64,000 nt of DNA from Acidovorax sp. GW101-3H11 (GTDB lineage: Bacteria > Pseudomonadota > Gammaproteobacteria > Burkholderiales > Burkholderiaceae_C), in contig NZ_LUKZ01000019.1 in the NCBI RefSeq assembly GCF_001633105.1, forward strand, positions 96,424-160,423. The letters run 5' to 3'. Of this stretch, positions 8,908 to 17,046 are shown piece after piece. The notes below the pieces were generated by a model. It searched no databases, was not told where the DNA came from, and saw nothing but the letters and a program-made list of their open reading frames with translations. A program made the translations under genes and the position numbers. The number at the start of each line of letters is the position of its first letter. Within the stretch, counting starts at the first letter, position 1.

Positions 8908-9276
8908 TCAGAGCAGGCGGCCGTCGTCGCCCAGGGCCTGGTCCAGGCGTTGCACCAGGGTCTGCAGGCGTTGGTTCTCGTCTTCGGGCAGCAGGGATTC
9001 TTGTTGCCCTGCCGCTGATGCGGGCGCTGCTGGGGGTGCCGCTTTGGCGGCAGAACCCGCCGCCAGGTCGGCGGCTTCACGGTCTGCAATTTCGAAGGCC
9101 AGGTTCAGGGCGGCCAGCACGGCGATGCGTTCGCGGGCGCGCACCTTGCCTGCATCGCGGATGCGGGTCATGGCGGTGTCCACGCGCTCTACAGCGTCCA
9201 GCAGGCGGCTCTCTCGGCCCTCGGGGCAGGTCAGCAGGTAGCTTTGCTGCAGGATCTGCACCTCGATTTGCTTCAT
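8908..9276 (-). CDS. zapA: Cell division protein ZapA
   Basis: A 122-residue cytoplasmic protein. The N-terminus MKQIEVQILQQSYLLTCPEG is the typical ZapA beginning (beta strands of the globular head). It is followed by ERVDTAMTRIRDAGKVRARERIAVLAALNLAFE, and the C-terminal third is the coiled coil, here preceded by an Ala/Pro-rich stretch. ZapA bundles FtsZ filaments at the division ring. The start overlaps the stop of the upstream zapB-like gene by four bases (ATGA), and 6S RNA follows at once. This order is conserved in betaproteobacteria. Confidence 0.93.
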   Translation of the reverse strand: MKQIEVQILQQSYLLTCPEGRESRLLDAVERVDTAMTRIRDAGKVRARERIAVLAALNLAFEIADREAADLAAGSAAKAAPPAAPASAAGQQESLLPEDENQRLQTLVQRLDQALGDDGRLL

Positions 9277-9497
9277 TCGGCTTCTTTCGTGAGCGGCACG
9301 GCGGCGGGAAGGCGTTCGAGCAGGGCATCCACACGGGCACGCGCTGCACTCAGGCGGGATTTGAGCGAGTCCCGCTCCTGGGTGAGGGCGGCCACCTGGT
9401 CCGTCAGCAAGGCGTTGGTGCGTTGCAGTTCCGCGTGGCGCAGCAGCAGGCGCTCTACGCGGTCGGCGATCTGGTCGGTGGGGGACGGTGTTGCCAT
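9273..9497 (-). CDS. ZapB-like coiled-coil protein (TIGR02449-like)
   Basis: A 74-residue protein that is almost entirely one coiled coil, with heptad-like leucines through residues 10-62 (RVERLLLRHAELQRTNALL). The start is the ATG at 9497-9495. The frame continues upstream but would run through the cobalamin riboswitch. It overlaps zapA by four bases. Its size and position match the small ZapB-like proteins paired with ZapA in beta- and gammaproteobacteria, which probably help organise the Z ring. Function is by context and structure, without a catalytic signature. Confidence 0.85.
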   Translation of the reverse strand: MATPSPTDQIADRVERLLLRHAELQRTNALLTDQVAALTQERDSLKSRLSAARARVDALLERLPAAVPLTKEAE

Positions 9498-9544
9498 ACA
9501 GCCAGCGATTGTAGGGTTGCGCGTTGTAAACGGTCGTAAAATCC

Positions 9545-9756
9545 CGCCGTTGGTGCTCGCGGTGTGGTTCGCATGCCGCAGTTCAACGGGAAGCAGGGAG
9601 GTGCCGCCACACATGGCGCGCCCAGCCTGCGCTGCCCCCGCAACGGTCAGCGGACGAATCTTCGATTCTCTCTCCATCCATAAGCCACTGGGCGCCTTGA
9701 ACAAGCGCCTGGGAAGGCATTGGGGGGTGCTCCGCCAGCCCGGATACCGGCCAACA
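9545..9756 (+). promoter_or_regulatory. Cobalamin riboswitch (B12 element)
   Basis: The stretch before btuB carries the conserved blocks of the adenosylcobalamin aptamer in order: GGTGCTCGCGGTGTGG (P2/P3 side), CGGGAAGCAGGGAGGTG near 9589-9605, CTGCCCCCGCAACGGT (the B12 box) near 9632-9647, AAGCCACTGG near 9682, CGCCTGGGAAGG near 9706, and GCCAGCCCGGATACCGGCC near 9735. It should switch off expression of btuB and probably the whole downstream corrinoid operon when cobalamin is plentiful. A small GCGCCC-T6-GGGCGC hairpin follows and may be part of the expression platform. Confidence 0.95.
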
Positions 9757-9768
9757 CGGTGGCTGCGT

Positions 9769-9786
9769 GCGCCCTTTTTTGGGCGC
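9769..9786 (+). promoter_or_regulatory. Hairpin downstream of the cobalamin aptamer
   Basis: GCGCCC, a loop of six T, then GGGCGC. The T run is in the loop rather than after the stem, so this is not a standard intrinsic terminator. It lies between the aptamer and the btuB start and could be part of the expression platform. Confidence 0.45.
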
Positions 9787-9853
9787 TGCGCGGCTGTATC
9801 ACCCACATGCTGGCGGGAGGCCGGCCCCGGGTTGTTTGTTGACGATGATCCCC

Positions 9854-11737
9854 ATGAAAATCCGTACTCTTCGTGCGCGCCCTGTGGCGTCGCTGCGCGT
9901 GCCCGCCCAACGCCTTGCGCTGGTGGCCCTGGCGGTTGGCAGTGCCTGCAGCGCCCTGGCCCAGGCCGCGCCCGGCGCAGGTGAACTGCTGGCCCAGAAC
10001 CTGCGCGCGCCCCAGCTCGGCGAGACCGTGGTGGCTGCCACACGCACGCCGCAGCCGCTCACCGACCTGATTGCCGACGTGTCCATCGTGGACCGCGAAA
10101 CCATCGAAACCAGCGGCGCCACCGGCCTGGCCGACCTGCTGGCGCGCCTGCCAGGGGTGGAGTTCTCGCGCAATGGCGGCCCGGGCACAACCACCGGCGT
10201 GTTCCTGCGCGGCGCCGAGTCGCGCTTCACTGCGGTGTACATCGACGGCGTGCGCATCGACTCGCAGTCCACCGGCGGTGCGCCCTGGGAGAGCATTCCG
10301 CTCGGCCTGATTGACCGCATCGAAGTGCTGCGCGGCCCGGCTGGGGCGGTGTATGGCTCGGACGCCATGGGCGGCGTGGTGCAGATCTTCACCAAACGCG
10401 GCGAGAACGGCACGGCGCCTTATGTGGGCGTGGGGCTGGGCAGCCATGGCACCTCCAAACTGGAGGCCGGTATCAGCGGTGCCAGCGGTACCCTGGACTA
10501 CGCACTGGGCCTGTCCCGCGAAAACAGCAAGGGCTTCAACGCCCGCACTGTCGCCACGCAGAACCCTGACCGCGACGGCTACCGCAACACGGCGGGCCAT
10601 GCCCGCGTGGGCCTGCAGGTGGATGCCGTGCACCGCCTCGAAGGCACGCTGATGGTCAACGACACCAACAGCGGCTACGACAACGGCCTGGGCAAGGACG
10701 ACCGCAACCTGCACACCATGCACGCGCTGGGGCTGAACTGGAATGCGCAGTGGAGCAGCGCCTACAAGACGCGCTTGTCCATCACCGACTCGCGCGATGA
10801 GTACGAGACCCGTCCCTCGCCCTACCTCAGCGACACACGCCTGCGTGGCTACTACTTCCAGAACGAGTACCGCCAGGGCGCGCACCTGGTCACCGCTGCG
10901 CTGGAGCGCCGCGAAGACCGCCTGGAGAACCAACCCATCGACGCCAAACGCTCGCAGGATGCGCTGGCCCTGGGCTATGGCTACAACGCCGCAGGCCATA
11001 CCGTGCAGCTCAACCTGCGCCATGACTCCGACAGCGAGTTTGGCGGCAAGAGCACCGGCAGCGCGGCCTATGGCTATGCCATCACCCCGCAGTGGCGCGC
11101 CACGGCATCGGTGGGCACGGCCTTCCGCGCGCCCACGCTGTACCACCGCTTCAGCGAATACGGCGTGGCCACACTGCGCCCCGAAAGCAGCCGCAATGCC
11201 GAAGTGGCACTGCGCTACGCCCAAGGCAGCAGCACCTTCTCGGCCACGCTGTTCCGCAACCGCGTGATCAACCTGATCTCCTTCGGCGGCGCGGGCACCT
11301 GTGCTTCGAGCTTTGGCTGCTACGCCAACACGGCTCGGGCTGAATACAAGGGCGTGACGTTTGCGGGCTCGCACCGCGTGGGCGACGTGCAACTGCACGG
11401 CTCCATCGACCTGCAGCGCCCGCGCGACCTGGACACCGGCAAGCAGCTGGCGCGCCGTGCCAAGCAGCACGCCACCTTCGGCGCCGACACGCGCCTGGCG
11501 GGCTGGACCGTGGGCGCCGAAGTGCAGGCCTCGGGCCGCCGCTTCGATACCGTGGCCAACACCAACGTGCTGGGCGGTTATGCCCTGGTCAACCTGTACG
11601 CCAGCACCCGCATTGCACGCGACTACACGCTGATCGCCCGCATCGACAACCTGGCCGACAAGGACTACCAACTGGCCCGCACCTACGCCACTGCGGGCCG
11701 CGTGGCCTATGTGGGGGTGAAGTGGGCGCCTCAATGA
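9854..11737 (+). CDS. btuB: TonB-dependent vitamin B12 (corrinoid) outer-membrane receptor
   Basis: A 627-residue precursor. A long signal peptide (MKIRTLRARPV..., hydrophobic core LALVALAVGSACSALAQA) is followed by a plug domain with the TonB-box-like region GETVVAATRTPQPL, then TGLADLLARLPGVEFSRNGG and RIEVLRGPAGAVYGSDAMGG. A C-terminal beta-barrel ends in GRVAYVGVKWAPQ. The size matches BtuB (about 600). The riboswitch in its leader identifies the substrate class as cobalamin or related corrinoids. An ATG nine bases upstream (9845) is an equally possible start, and no clear Shine-Dalgarno decides between them. Confidence 0.93.
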   Translation: MKIRTLRARPVASLRVPAQRLALVALAVGSACSALAQAAPGAGELLAQNLRAPQLGETVVAATRTPQPLTDLIADVSIVDRETIETSGATGLADLLARLPGVEFSRNGGPGTTTGVFLRGAESRFTAVYIDGVRIDSQSTGGAPWESIPLGLIDRIEVLRGPAGAVYGSDAMGGVVQIFTKRGENGTAPYVGVGLGSHGTSKLEAGISGASGTLDYALGLSRENSKGFNARTVATQNPDRDGYRNTAGHARVGLQVDAVHRLEGTLMVNDTNSGYDNGLGKDDRNLHTMHALGLNWNAQWSSAYKTRLSITDSRDEYETRPSPYLSDTRLRGYYFQNEYRQGAHLVTAALERREDRLENQPIDAKRSQDALALGYGYNAAGHTVQLNLRHDSDSEFGGKSTGSAAYGYAITPQWRATASVGTAFRAPTLYHRFSEYGVATLRPESSRNAEVALRYAQGSSTFSATLFRNRVINLISFGGAGTCASSFGCYANTARAEYKGVTFAGSHRVGDVQLHGSIDLQRPRDLDTGKQLARRAKQHATFGADTRLAGWTVGAEVQASGRRFDTVANTNVLGGYALVNLYASTRIARDYTLIARIDNLADKDYQLARTYATAGRVAYVGVKWAPQ

Positions 11738-11830
11738 AGCCCCCCCTGAGTCGCTGCGCGCCTTCCCCCCGGAGGGGGGACGCCACCCGTGGCCTGGCGG
11801 AGCCAGTTCCACGGTGGCACTGGCTTGGGG
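11738..11830 (+). repeat. Intergenic GC-rich inverted-repeat element
   Basis: CCCCCCTGAGTCGCTGCGCG, then CCCCCC-GGA-GGGGGG (11765-11779), then CCACCCGTGG and CCACGGTGG as a second inverted pair. It resembles a family of intergenic elements common in Acidovorax-type genomes, which I recall rather than can test here. It sits between btuB and cobB and may act as an mRNA hairpin or attenuator. Confidence 0.55.
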
Positions 11831-11879
11831 CGCGCCAGTTTCGTCGGCCGCTGGGTGAGTACCGCACTGGGGGTGGGGT

Positions 11880-13241
11880 GTGACACGCTGTCCCGCGCTG
11901 CTGATCGCCGCCCCGGCTTCGGGCCAGGGCAAGACCACCGTCACCGCCGCCCTGGCGCGCTTGCATGCGCGCCAGGGGCGGCGCGTGCGGGTCTTCAAGT
12001 GCGGGCCGGATTTTCTGGACCCGCACTGGCACCAGCTGGCCAGCGGTGCGCCCGTGCACCAGCTCGACCTGTGGATGAATGGCGCGGCGGACTGCGCGCA
12101 GCGCCTGCATGAGGCTGCGGGTGATGCGGACCTGATCCTCATCGAAGGCGTGATGGGTCTGTTTGATGGCAGCCCCAGCGCGGCCGACCTGGCCCGGCAC
12201 TTTGGCGTGCCCGTGCTGGCCGTGGTCGATGCCTCGGCCATGGCGGGCACGTTTGGTGCGCTGGCGTTTGGCCTGCGCCACTACCGTCCCGGCCTGCCCT
12301 GGGCGGGTGTGTTGGCCAACCGCGTGGGCAGCGCACGCCACGCCGACATGCTGCGGGACGGCCTGCAGGATGCCGACGACTGGATGGGCGCACTGATGCG
12401 GGTGCAGGCCACCGGCAATGCGCCCGCTGCCGCCAAGGCGGCTGCCGCATTGCTGCCCGAGCGCCACCTGGGCCTGGTCGCCGCGCACGAGCTGGACGAC
12501 AGCCTGCAGCGGCTGGACGCTGCCGCCGACGCTCTGGCCGCCACGCCGCTGGGCCAGATGGACCTGGACGACCTGCAGTGCTGGGCGGTGGACTTCCCGG
12601 CGCCCGCATCAGCGCCCGCCGTGCCACGCCTGCTGGCAGGCCGCACGGTGGCCGTGGGGCGCGATGCGGCGTTCTGCTTCATCTACGCCGCTAACGTGCA
12701 GTGCCTGGAGCAGATGGGAGCGCGCGTGGAGTTCTTCTCGCCACTGCACGATGCCGCGCTGCCCGATTGCGATGCGGTGTGGCTGCCCGGCGGCTACCCC
12801 GAGCTGCACACCGCACAGATAGCGGTCAACACCGGCATGCAAACTAGCCTGCGCGCCCATGCGGCCGCAGGCAAGCCCCTGTGGGCCGAGTGTGGCGGCA
12901 TGATGGCGTTGTTTGAATCCATCACCCTGGCCGACGGCAACACAGCCCCGCTGTGGGGGCTGTTGCCAGGCCATGTGACCATGCAAAAGCGCCTGGCGGC
13001 GCTGGGCCCGCAGCAACTGGCGGTGGCGGGGCACATGTTGCGCGGCCACACCTTTCACTATTCGACCAGCGACAGCAGCGCCCCCGTGGTGGCCCGCACG
13101 GCGCGCCCGAACGAGGCGGTTGCGCCGGATGCGGGCGAGGCGCTGTACCGGCAGGGCAGCATCCATGCCAGCTACTTCCATGCGTGGTTCCCGTCCAGCC
13201 CCGAAGCCGTGGCGCATTTGCTGGGGGGCGCATCGGTATGA
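11880..13241 (+). CDS. cobB: Cobyrinate a,c-diamide synthase (CobB/CbiA)
   Basis: A 453-residue ATP-dependent amidotransferase that amidates the a and c side chains of cobyrinic acid using glutamine. The N-terminal dethiobiotin-synthetase-like domain has the P-loop APASGQGKTT at residues 11-20. The C-terminal class I glutaminase-like domain has the nucleophile C338 in WAECGGMMALFES, and WLPGGYPELH precedes it. The start is GTG (11880). The stop overlaps the ATG of cobU (ATGA). The length is usual. No corrin-ring genes accompany it, so its substrate must come from elsewhere in the genome or from salvage. Confidence 0.93.
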   Translation: MTRCPALLIAAPASGQGKTTVTAALARLHARQGRRVRVFKCGPDFLDPHWHQLASGAPVHQLDLWMNGAADCAQRLHEAAGDADLILIEGVMGLFDGSPSAADLARHFGVPVLAVVDASAMAGTFGALAFGLRHYRPGLPWAGVLANRVGSARHADMLRDGLQDADDWMGALMRVQATGNAPAAAKAAAALLPERHLGLVAAHELDDSLQRLDAAADALAATPLGQMDLDDLQCWAVDFPAPASAPAVPRLLAGRTVAVGRDAAFCFIYAANVQCLEQMGARVEFFSPLHDAALPDCDAVWLPGGYPELHTAQIAVNTGMQTSLRAHAAAGKPLWAECGGMMALFESITLADGNTAPLWGLLPGHVTMQKRLAALGPQQLAVAGHMLRGHTFHYSTSDSSAPVVARTARPNEAVAPDAGEALYRQGSIHASYFHAWFPSSPEAVAHLLGGASV

Positions 13242-13825
13242 CCATCACCACCGAGCTGATCCTGGGCGGCCAGAAAAGCGGCAAGTCCCGCCGTGCCGAG
13301 CTGCTGGCGCGCGACTGGCTGGCGCAGTCCGCCGATCACCGCGCGGTGCTGATCGCCACCGGTGAAGCCTGGGACGACGAAATGCGCGAGCGCATCGCCC
13401 GCCACCAGCGCGACCGCGCCGAGCGCGTGCCCGGCCTGCAGACGGTTGAAGAGCCGCACGACGTGGCCGCAGCGATCACGCGGCTCAGCACACCGCAGAC
13501 CCTGCTGGTGGTGGACTGCCTGACGCTGTGGCTCACCCACTGGAGCATGCCCCTGGGTGTGGAAGCCATGAATTTTGAACAAAAACAGGCCCTTGCGCGC
13601 GACTGGCAAGCGCAAGCAGCTATGTTTTTAGGAGCGGTTCGGAAATCCCCCGGCCCCGTTGTTCTGGTGGGCAACGAAATTGGCCTGGGGGTCATCCCGA
13701 TGGGGCGCGAGGTGCGCGCCTTTGTGGATGCGCTGGGCACGCTCAACCAGCAGGTGGCCCAGGCCTGCCCCCGCGTCACGCTCATGGCCGCCGGGCTGCC
13801 CCTCACTTTGAAAGAAACTCGCTGA
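13238..13825 (+). CDS. cobU: Adenosylcobinamide kinase / guanylyltransferase
   Basis: A 195-residue bifunctional enzyme (CobU/CobP) that phosphorylates adenosylcobinamide and then transfers GMP to it. The P-loop GGQKSGKS is at residues 10-17, followed by IATGEAWDDEMRERIARHQ and LLVVDCLTLWLTHW. GNEIGLGVIPMGREVRAFVD is the nucleotide-binding C-terminal block. Residues near 111-131 (NFEQKQALARDWQAQAAMF) are an insertion encoded by a copy of the dispersed AGCTAT repeat read in frame. The start codon overlaps cobB and the last base overlaps the btuF start. Confidence 0.93.
   Translation: MTITTELILGGQKSGKSRRAELLARDWLAQSADHRAVLIATGEAWDDEMRERIARHQRDRAERVPGLQTVEEPHDVAAAITRLSTPQTLLVVDCLTLWLTHWSMPLGVEAMNFEQKQALARDWQAQAAMFLGAVRKSPGPVVLVGNEIGLGVIPMGREVRAFVDALGTLNQQVAQACPRVTLMAAGLPLTLKETR
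13571..13630 (-). repeat. Dispersed AGCTAT repeat, copy A (inside cobU)
   Basis: The plus strand shows AAGCGCAAGCAGCTATG preceded by CAGGCCCTTGCGCGC. It has the same organisation as the other copies in this window (GGCC/GCGC block, short spacer, AGC, AGCTAT, T-rich tail). It is read in frame within cobU without a stop. Confidence 0.65.
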
Positions 13826-14727
13826 TGAAACCCACCCCCGTGCGCCGCATCCTGTGGGTGATCGCCATCCTGGTGCTGCTGGGCCTGCTCATGGCCGGGC
13901 TGGCGCGTGCGCAGCCCGTGCACATCAAGGATGACAAGGGCCGCGAGGTCTCGCTGCCCCGCCCCCCGCAGCGCATCGTGAGTCTGCTGCCCTCGCTGAC
14001 CGAAAGCGTGTGCGAGCTGGAGCAATGCCATCGCCTGGTGGGGGTGGACCGCTATTCCAACTGGCCCGAGGCCGTGATCGGCAAGCTGCCCAAGGTGGGC
14101 GGCGGCATCGACCCGAGCATCGAGGCCATCGTGGCGCTCAAGCCCGATGTGGTGCTGATGTCCGTCAGCTCGCGCGCCAGCGACCGGCTGGAGGCGCTGG
14201 GCCTCACCGTGGTGCAGCTGGAGCCCAAGACCCATGCCGATGTGCGCCGCGTGCTGGGCACCGTGAGCGACCTGCTGGGCGTGCCCCGCGCACAGGGCGC
14301 TGAACGCCTCTGGCGCGTGATCGACGCGGGCGTGCTGGCGGCGGCCCAGTCCCTGCCGCCCAAGGCGAAAAATGCGCGCGTGTACTTCGAGGTGAGCCGG
14401 GGGCCGTATGCGGCGGGCGAGGCCTCGTTCATCGGCGAATCGCTCACCCGGCTGGGCGTGCGCAACGTGGTGCCCGCGTCGCTGGGCCCGTTTCCGCGCC
14501 TGAACCCCGAGTTTGTGGTGCGCGCCAATCCCGACATCATCATGATCGGCAACCGCAGCATGCAGGCCATGGTGCCGTACCCCGGCTGGGCCACGATGCG
14601 CGCCATCCGTGAGAACCGGCTGTGTGTGTTTGGCCCCGGCGATTCCGACGTGGTGGTGCGCCCCGGCCCGCGCATGGCCGAAGCCGCGCGCATCATGGCG
14701 CGCTGCCTGGTGGACAAGGCCCCATGA
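13825..14727 (+). CDS. btuF: Corrinoid ABC transporter periplasmic binding protein
   Basis: A 300-residue BtuF-like protein of the helical-backbone metal/vitamin receptor class. A signal peptide or N-terminal anchor covers about residues 1-29 (RILWVIAILVLLGLLMAGLARAQP). The mature part starts with DDKGREVSLPRPPQRIVSLLPSLTE, a typical BtuF/FecB beginning, and ALKPDVVL lies near residue 107. It binds corrinoid in the periplasm and delivers it to BtuCD. Its ATG shares one base with the cobU stop, and its stop overlaps the btuC start (ATGA). This order and the riboswitch support cobalamin over haem or siderophore. Confidence 0.88.
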   Translation: MKPTPVRRILWVIAILVLLGLLMAGLARAQPVHIKDDKGREVSLPRPPQRIVSLLPSLTESVCELEQCHRLVGVDRYSNWPEAVIGKLPKVGGGIDPSIEAIVALKPDVVLMSVSSRASDRLEALGLTVVQLEPKTHADVRRVLGTVSDLLGVPRAQGAERLWRVIDAGVLAAAQSLPPKAKNARVYFEVSRGPYAAGEASFIGESLTRLGVRNVVPASLGPFPRLNPEFVVRANPDIIMIGNRSMQAMVPYPGWATMRAIRENRLCVFGPGDSDVVVRPGPRMAEAARIMARCLVDKAP

Positions 14728-15758
14728 CCAGCGTTCCCGTGGACCTGCCCACTGGCTCCGCCACCCGCCGCGCCGCATGGTGCGCTGCCTGGCTGCTGCT
14801 GGCCAGCGCCGTGCTGACCGTGTGTGGCGCCAGCGTGGGCAGCACGGGTTTTGACAGCGTGCTGCGCATGCACGGCGACCCCGTGGCCTGGCAGATCGTG
14901 TGGGACATCCGTTTGCCGCGCACGCTGGGCGCGTGGCTGGCGGGTGCGCTGCTGGGCCTGTCGGGCGCGGTGGCGCAGGGGCTGTTCCGCAACCCGCTGG
15001 CCGACCCGTACCTGCTGGGCAGCGCCTCCGGCGCCGCGCTGGGCGGGGCGGTGGCCATGGCGATGTTCGGCGTGTCACCGGTGGCCGCGCAGTGGCTGGC
15101 GCGCATCGGTATCACGGGCATGGCCTTTCTGGGCGCGGCGGGGGCTGTGGTGCTCACGCTGATCCTGGCCCGGGGCGTGCAGCACACGCTGCGCCTGCTG
15201 CTGGCGGGCGTGATCGTGGGCGTGGTGCTGGGCGCTATGCGCGATCTGGTGGAGCTGGCCTCGCCCGACATCCTGCAGGCCATGCAGGCCTTTGTGCTGG
15301 GCAGCACGGCCTTTGTGGGCTGGATGGCCTGTGTGCTCATGGCCGTGGCCTGGGGGCTGTGCTCGGCGGTCGCCTGGATGCTGGCGCGTGCGCTCGACGG
15401 CCTCACGCTGGGCGAGGCCACGGCCGCCAGCCTGGGCCTGCCGCTGTTGCCCATGCGCGCCGGGCTGGTGGCCGCCATGGCGCTGGCCACGGGGGCGGCG
15501 GTGGCGCAGACGGGGCTCATCGCCTTTGTGGGGCTGGCGGCACCCCACCTGGTGCGCTCCATCGTGCGCGTGACGCACGAGCGGCACATCGTGCTCTCCA
15601 GCCTGATGGGTGCGGTGCTGCTCATGGCAGCCGACATTCTGGCGCGCTGGCTGCTGGCGCCGCAGGAGCTGCCCGTGGGCGTGCTCACGGCGGCGCTGGG
15701 CGGCACCTACCTGCTGTGGCTCATGCACCGGCGCACGGCGCAAGGCGGTGCGCTATGA
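14724..15758 (+). CDS. btuC: Corrinoid ABC transporter permease (FecCD/BtuC family)
   Basis: A 344-residue inner-membrane permease with about ten transmembrane helices. Family signatures are IVWDIRLPRTLGAWLAGALL near residue 55, GAVAQGLFRNPLADPYLLGS near 85, GLIAFVGLAAPHLVRSIV near 265 and ELPVGVLTAALGGTYLLWLM near the end. The start is the ATG overlapping the btuF stop. It forms the channel through which BtuD drives corrinoid import. The stop overlaps the btuD start by four bases. Confidence 0.92.
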   Translation: MTSVPVDLPTGSATRRAAWCAAWLLLASAVLTVCGASVGSTGFDSVLRMHGDPVAWQIVWDIRLPRTLGAWLAGALLGLSGAVAQGLFRNPLADPYLLGSASGAALGGAVAMAMFGVSPVAAQWLARIGITGMAFLGAAGAVVLTLILARGVQHTLRLLLAGVIVGVVLGAMRDLVELASPDILQAMQAFVLGSTAFVGWMACVLMAVAWGLCSAVAWMLARALDGLTLGEATAASLGLPLLPMRAGLVAAMALATGAAVAQTGLIAFVGLAAPHLVRSIVRVTHERHIVLSSLMGAVLLMAADILARWLLAPQELPVGVLTAALGGTYLLWLMHRRTAQGGAL

Positions 15759-16549
15759 ATTCAATAGCTATAAAGGCTTTCCAGATAGGCGCAAGCATCG
15801 GAAATCGCTTGATATTGCAGGGCATTGACCTGCAACTGCCCGCGGGGCGCTGGACCAGCATCGTCGGCCCCAATGGCGCGGGCAAGTCCACCTTGCTCAA
15901 GGTGCTGGCGGGCCTGCTGCCGCGCGCAGCCGTGCAGGGCGAGGTGCAGTTGCTGGGCCGCCCGCTGGCGCAGATCCCCGCGCGCGAACGCGCCCGTCAG
16001 CTCGCCTGGCTGGGCCAGAACGAAGGCTCGGCCGACGACCTCACAAGCTACGACGTGGCCATGCTCGGCCGCCTGCCGCACCAGGCCTGGCTGGCCCCGC
16101 CCGGCGCGGCCGACCACGCAGCCGTGGAGCAGGCGCTGCGCACCACGCAGGCCTGGGACTGGCGCCACCGCCCGCTGTCGCAACTGTCGGGCGGCGAGCG
16201 CCAGCGCGTGCTGCTGGCCCGCGCGCTGGCCGTGCAGGCGCAGGTGCTGCTGATGGACGAACCCCTGGCCAACCTCGACCCCCCGCACCAGACCGACTGG
16301 CTGCACACCATGCGTGCGCTGGTCGAAGCGGGCGGCACAGTGGTCAGCGTGCTGCATGAGGTGTCGCTCGCGCTGCAGGCCGACGACATGGTGGTGATGG
16401 CGAATGGCCGCGTGCTGCACCAGGGCGCGTGCGGCGCACCCGCCACCCACGCGGCGCTGGAAGAGGTGTTTGACCACCGCATCCAGGTGCGGCACCTCGA
16501 TGGCCTGTGGATGGCGCTGCCATCGCTGCAACGCCAGAACAAACAATGA
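15755..16549 (+). CDS. btuD: Corrinoid ABC transporter ATP-binding protein
   Basis: A 264-residue ATPase. Walker A is GPNGAGKS (residues 38-45), the signature is LSGGERQRVLLARAL, and Walker B is VLLMDEPLANLDP. The start overlaps the btuC stop (ATGA). Residues 2-16 (NSIAIKAFQIGASIG) are encoded by a copy of the dispersed AGCTAT repeat, so the repeat has supplied the beginning of the protein. The rest of the domain is normal for BtuD/FhuC-type importers. Confidence 0.92.
   Translation: MNSIAIKAFQIGASIGNRLILQGIDLQLPAGRWTSIVGPNGAGKSTLLKVLAGLLPRAAVQGEVQLLGRPLAQIPARERARQLAWLGQNEGSADDLTSYDVAMLGRLPHQAWLAPPGAADHAAVEQALRTTQAWDWRHRPLSQLSGGERQRVLLARALAVQAQVLLMDEPLANLDPPHQTDWLHTMRALVEAGGTVVSVLHEVSLALQADDMVVMANGRVLHQGACGAPATHAALEEVFDHRIQVRHLDGLWMALPSLQRQNKQ
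15759..15800 (-). repeat. Dispersed AGCTAT repeat, copy B (start of btuD)
   Basis: Read on the minus strand: a GCGCCTATCTGG block, then AAGCCTTTATAGCTATTGAATT. It matches the other copies of the family and begins within four bases of the btuD start codon. Confidence 0.65.
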
Positions 16550-16578
16550 AACAACCCATGAATTGAGGGAGTGAAAGC

Positions 16579-17046
16579 ATGAACATTGAATCGGGTTTTG
16601 CGCAGGTCGCGCAGTCGCTGCTCTGGCCGGTGCTGGTGCTGGTGGGGCTGGCGTTTGTCTACGCGCTGTGGGCGGGTGGTGCCACGCTGATGGAAGCATG
16701 GCAGCGCTGGCGCCAGCCGCAGTACCGCTCGCTGCGCGTGCTGCCTGGGCTGTCGATGGAAGAGCTGGAGCTGCAGCTGGTGCGCCAGGTCGAGCCCGTG
16801 CGCCTGCTCAGCCGCCTGTCGCCCATGCTGGGGCTGATCGCCACGATGATCCCGCTCGGCCCCGCGCTGCAGAGCGTGGCGGCTGGCAACGGTCAGCAGG
16901 CGCTGGCCGTGTTCAGCGGCGCGTTTGCAGGGGTGGTGCTGGCGCTGGCGGCCGCGTCGGTGGGCCTGGTGGTGTATTCGGTGCGCCGTCGCTGGCTGCT
17001 GGCCGAACTGCTGGTGGTGCGCAAGGAGCGCGGGGTGGCGCAATGA
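16579..17046 (+). CDS. MotA/TolQ/ExbB-type proton channel protein
   Basis: A short (155-residue) inner-membrane protein with three hydrophobic segments (about residues 12-34, 80-100 and 112-138). The ExbB/TolQ signature region is RLLSRLSPMLGLIATMIPLGPAL near residues 73-95. Such proteins use the proton gradient to power TonB-type or similar outer-membrane processes. A Shine-Dalgarno-like GAGGGAG lies before the ATG. It overlaps the following DUF2149 gene by four bases. With that gene and the CobN-like protein it probably forms a dedicated energised complex, separate from general ExbB. Confidence 0.82.
   Translation: MNIESGFAQVAQSLLWPVLVLVGLAFVYALWAGGATLMEAWQRWRQPQYRSLRVLPGLSMEELELQLVRQVEPVRLLSRLSPMLGLIATMIPLGPALQSVAAGNGQQALAVFSGAFAGVVLALAAASVGLVVYSVRRRWLLAELLVVRKERGVAQ

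Noticed and set aside
9647..12250. 867-residue open frame antisense to btuB and across the riboswitch
   Set aside because: It crosses the conserved aptamer and btuB, lacks any recognisable domain, and has shadow composition.
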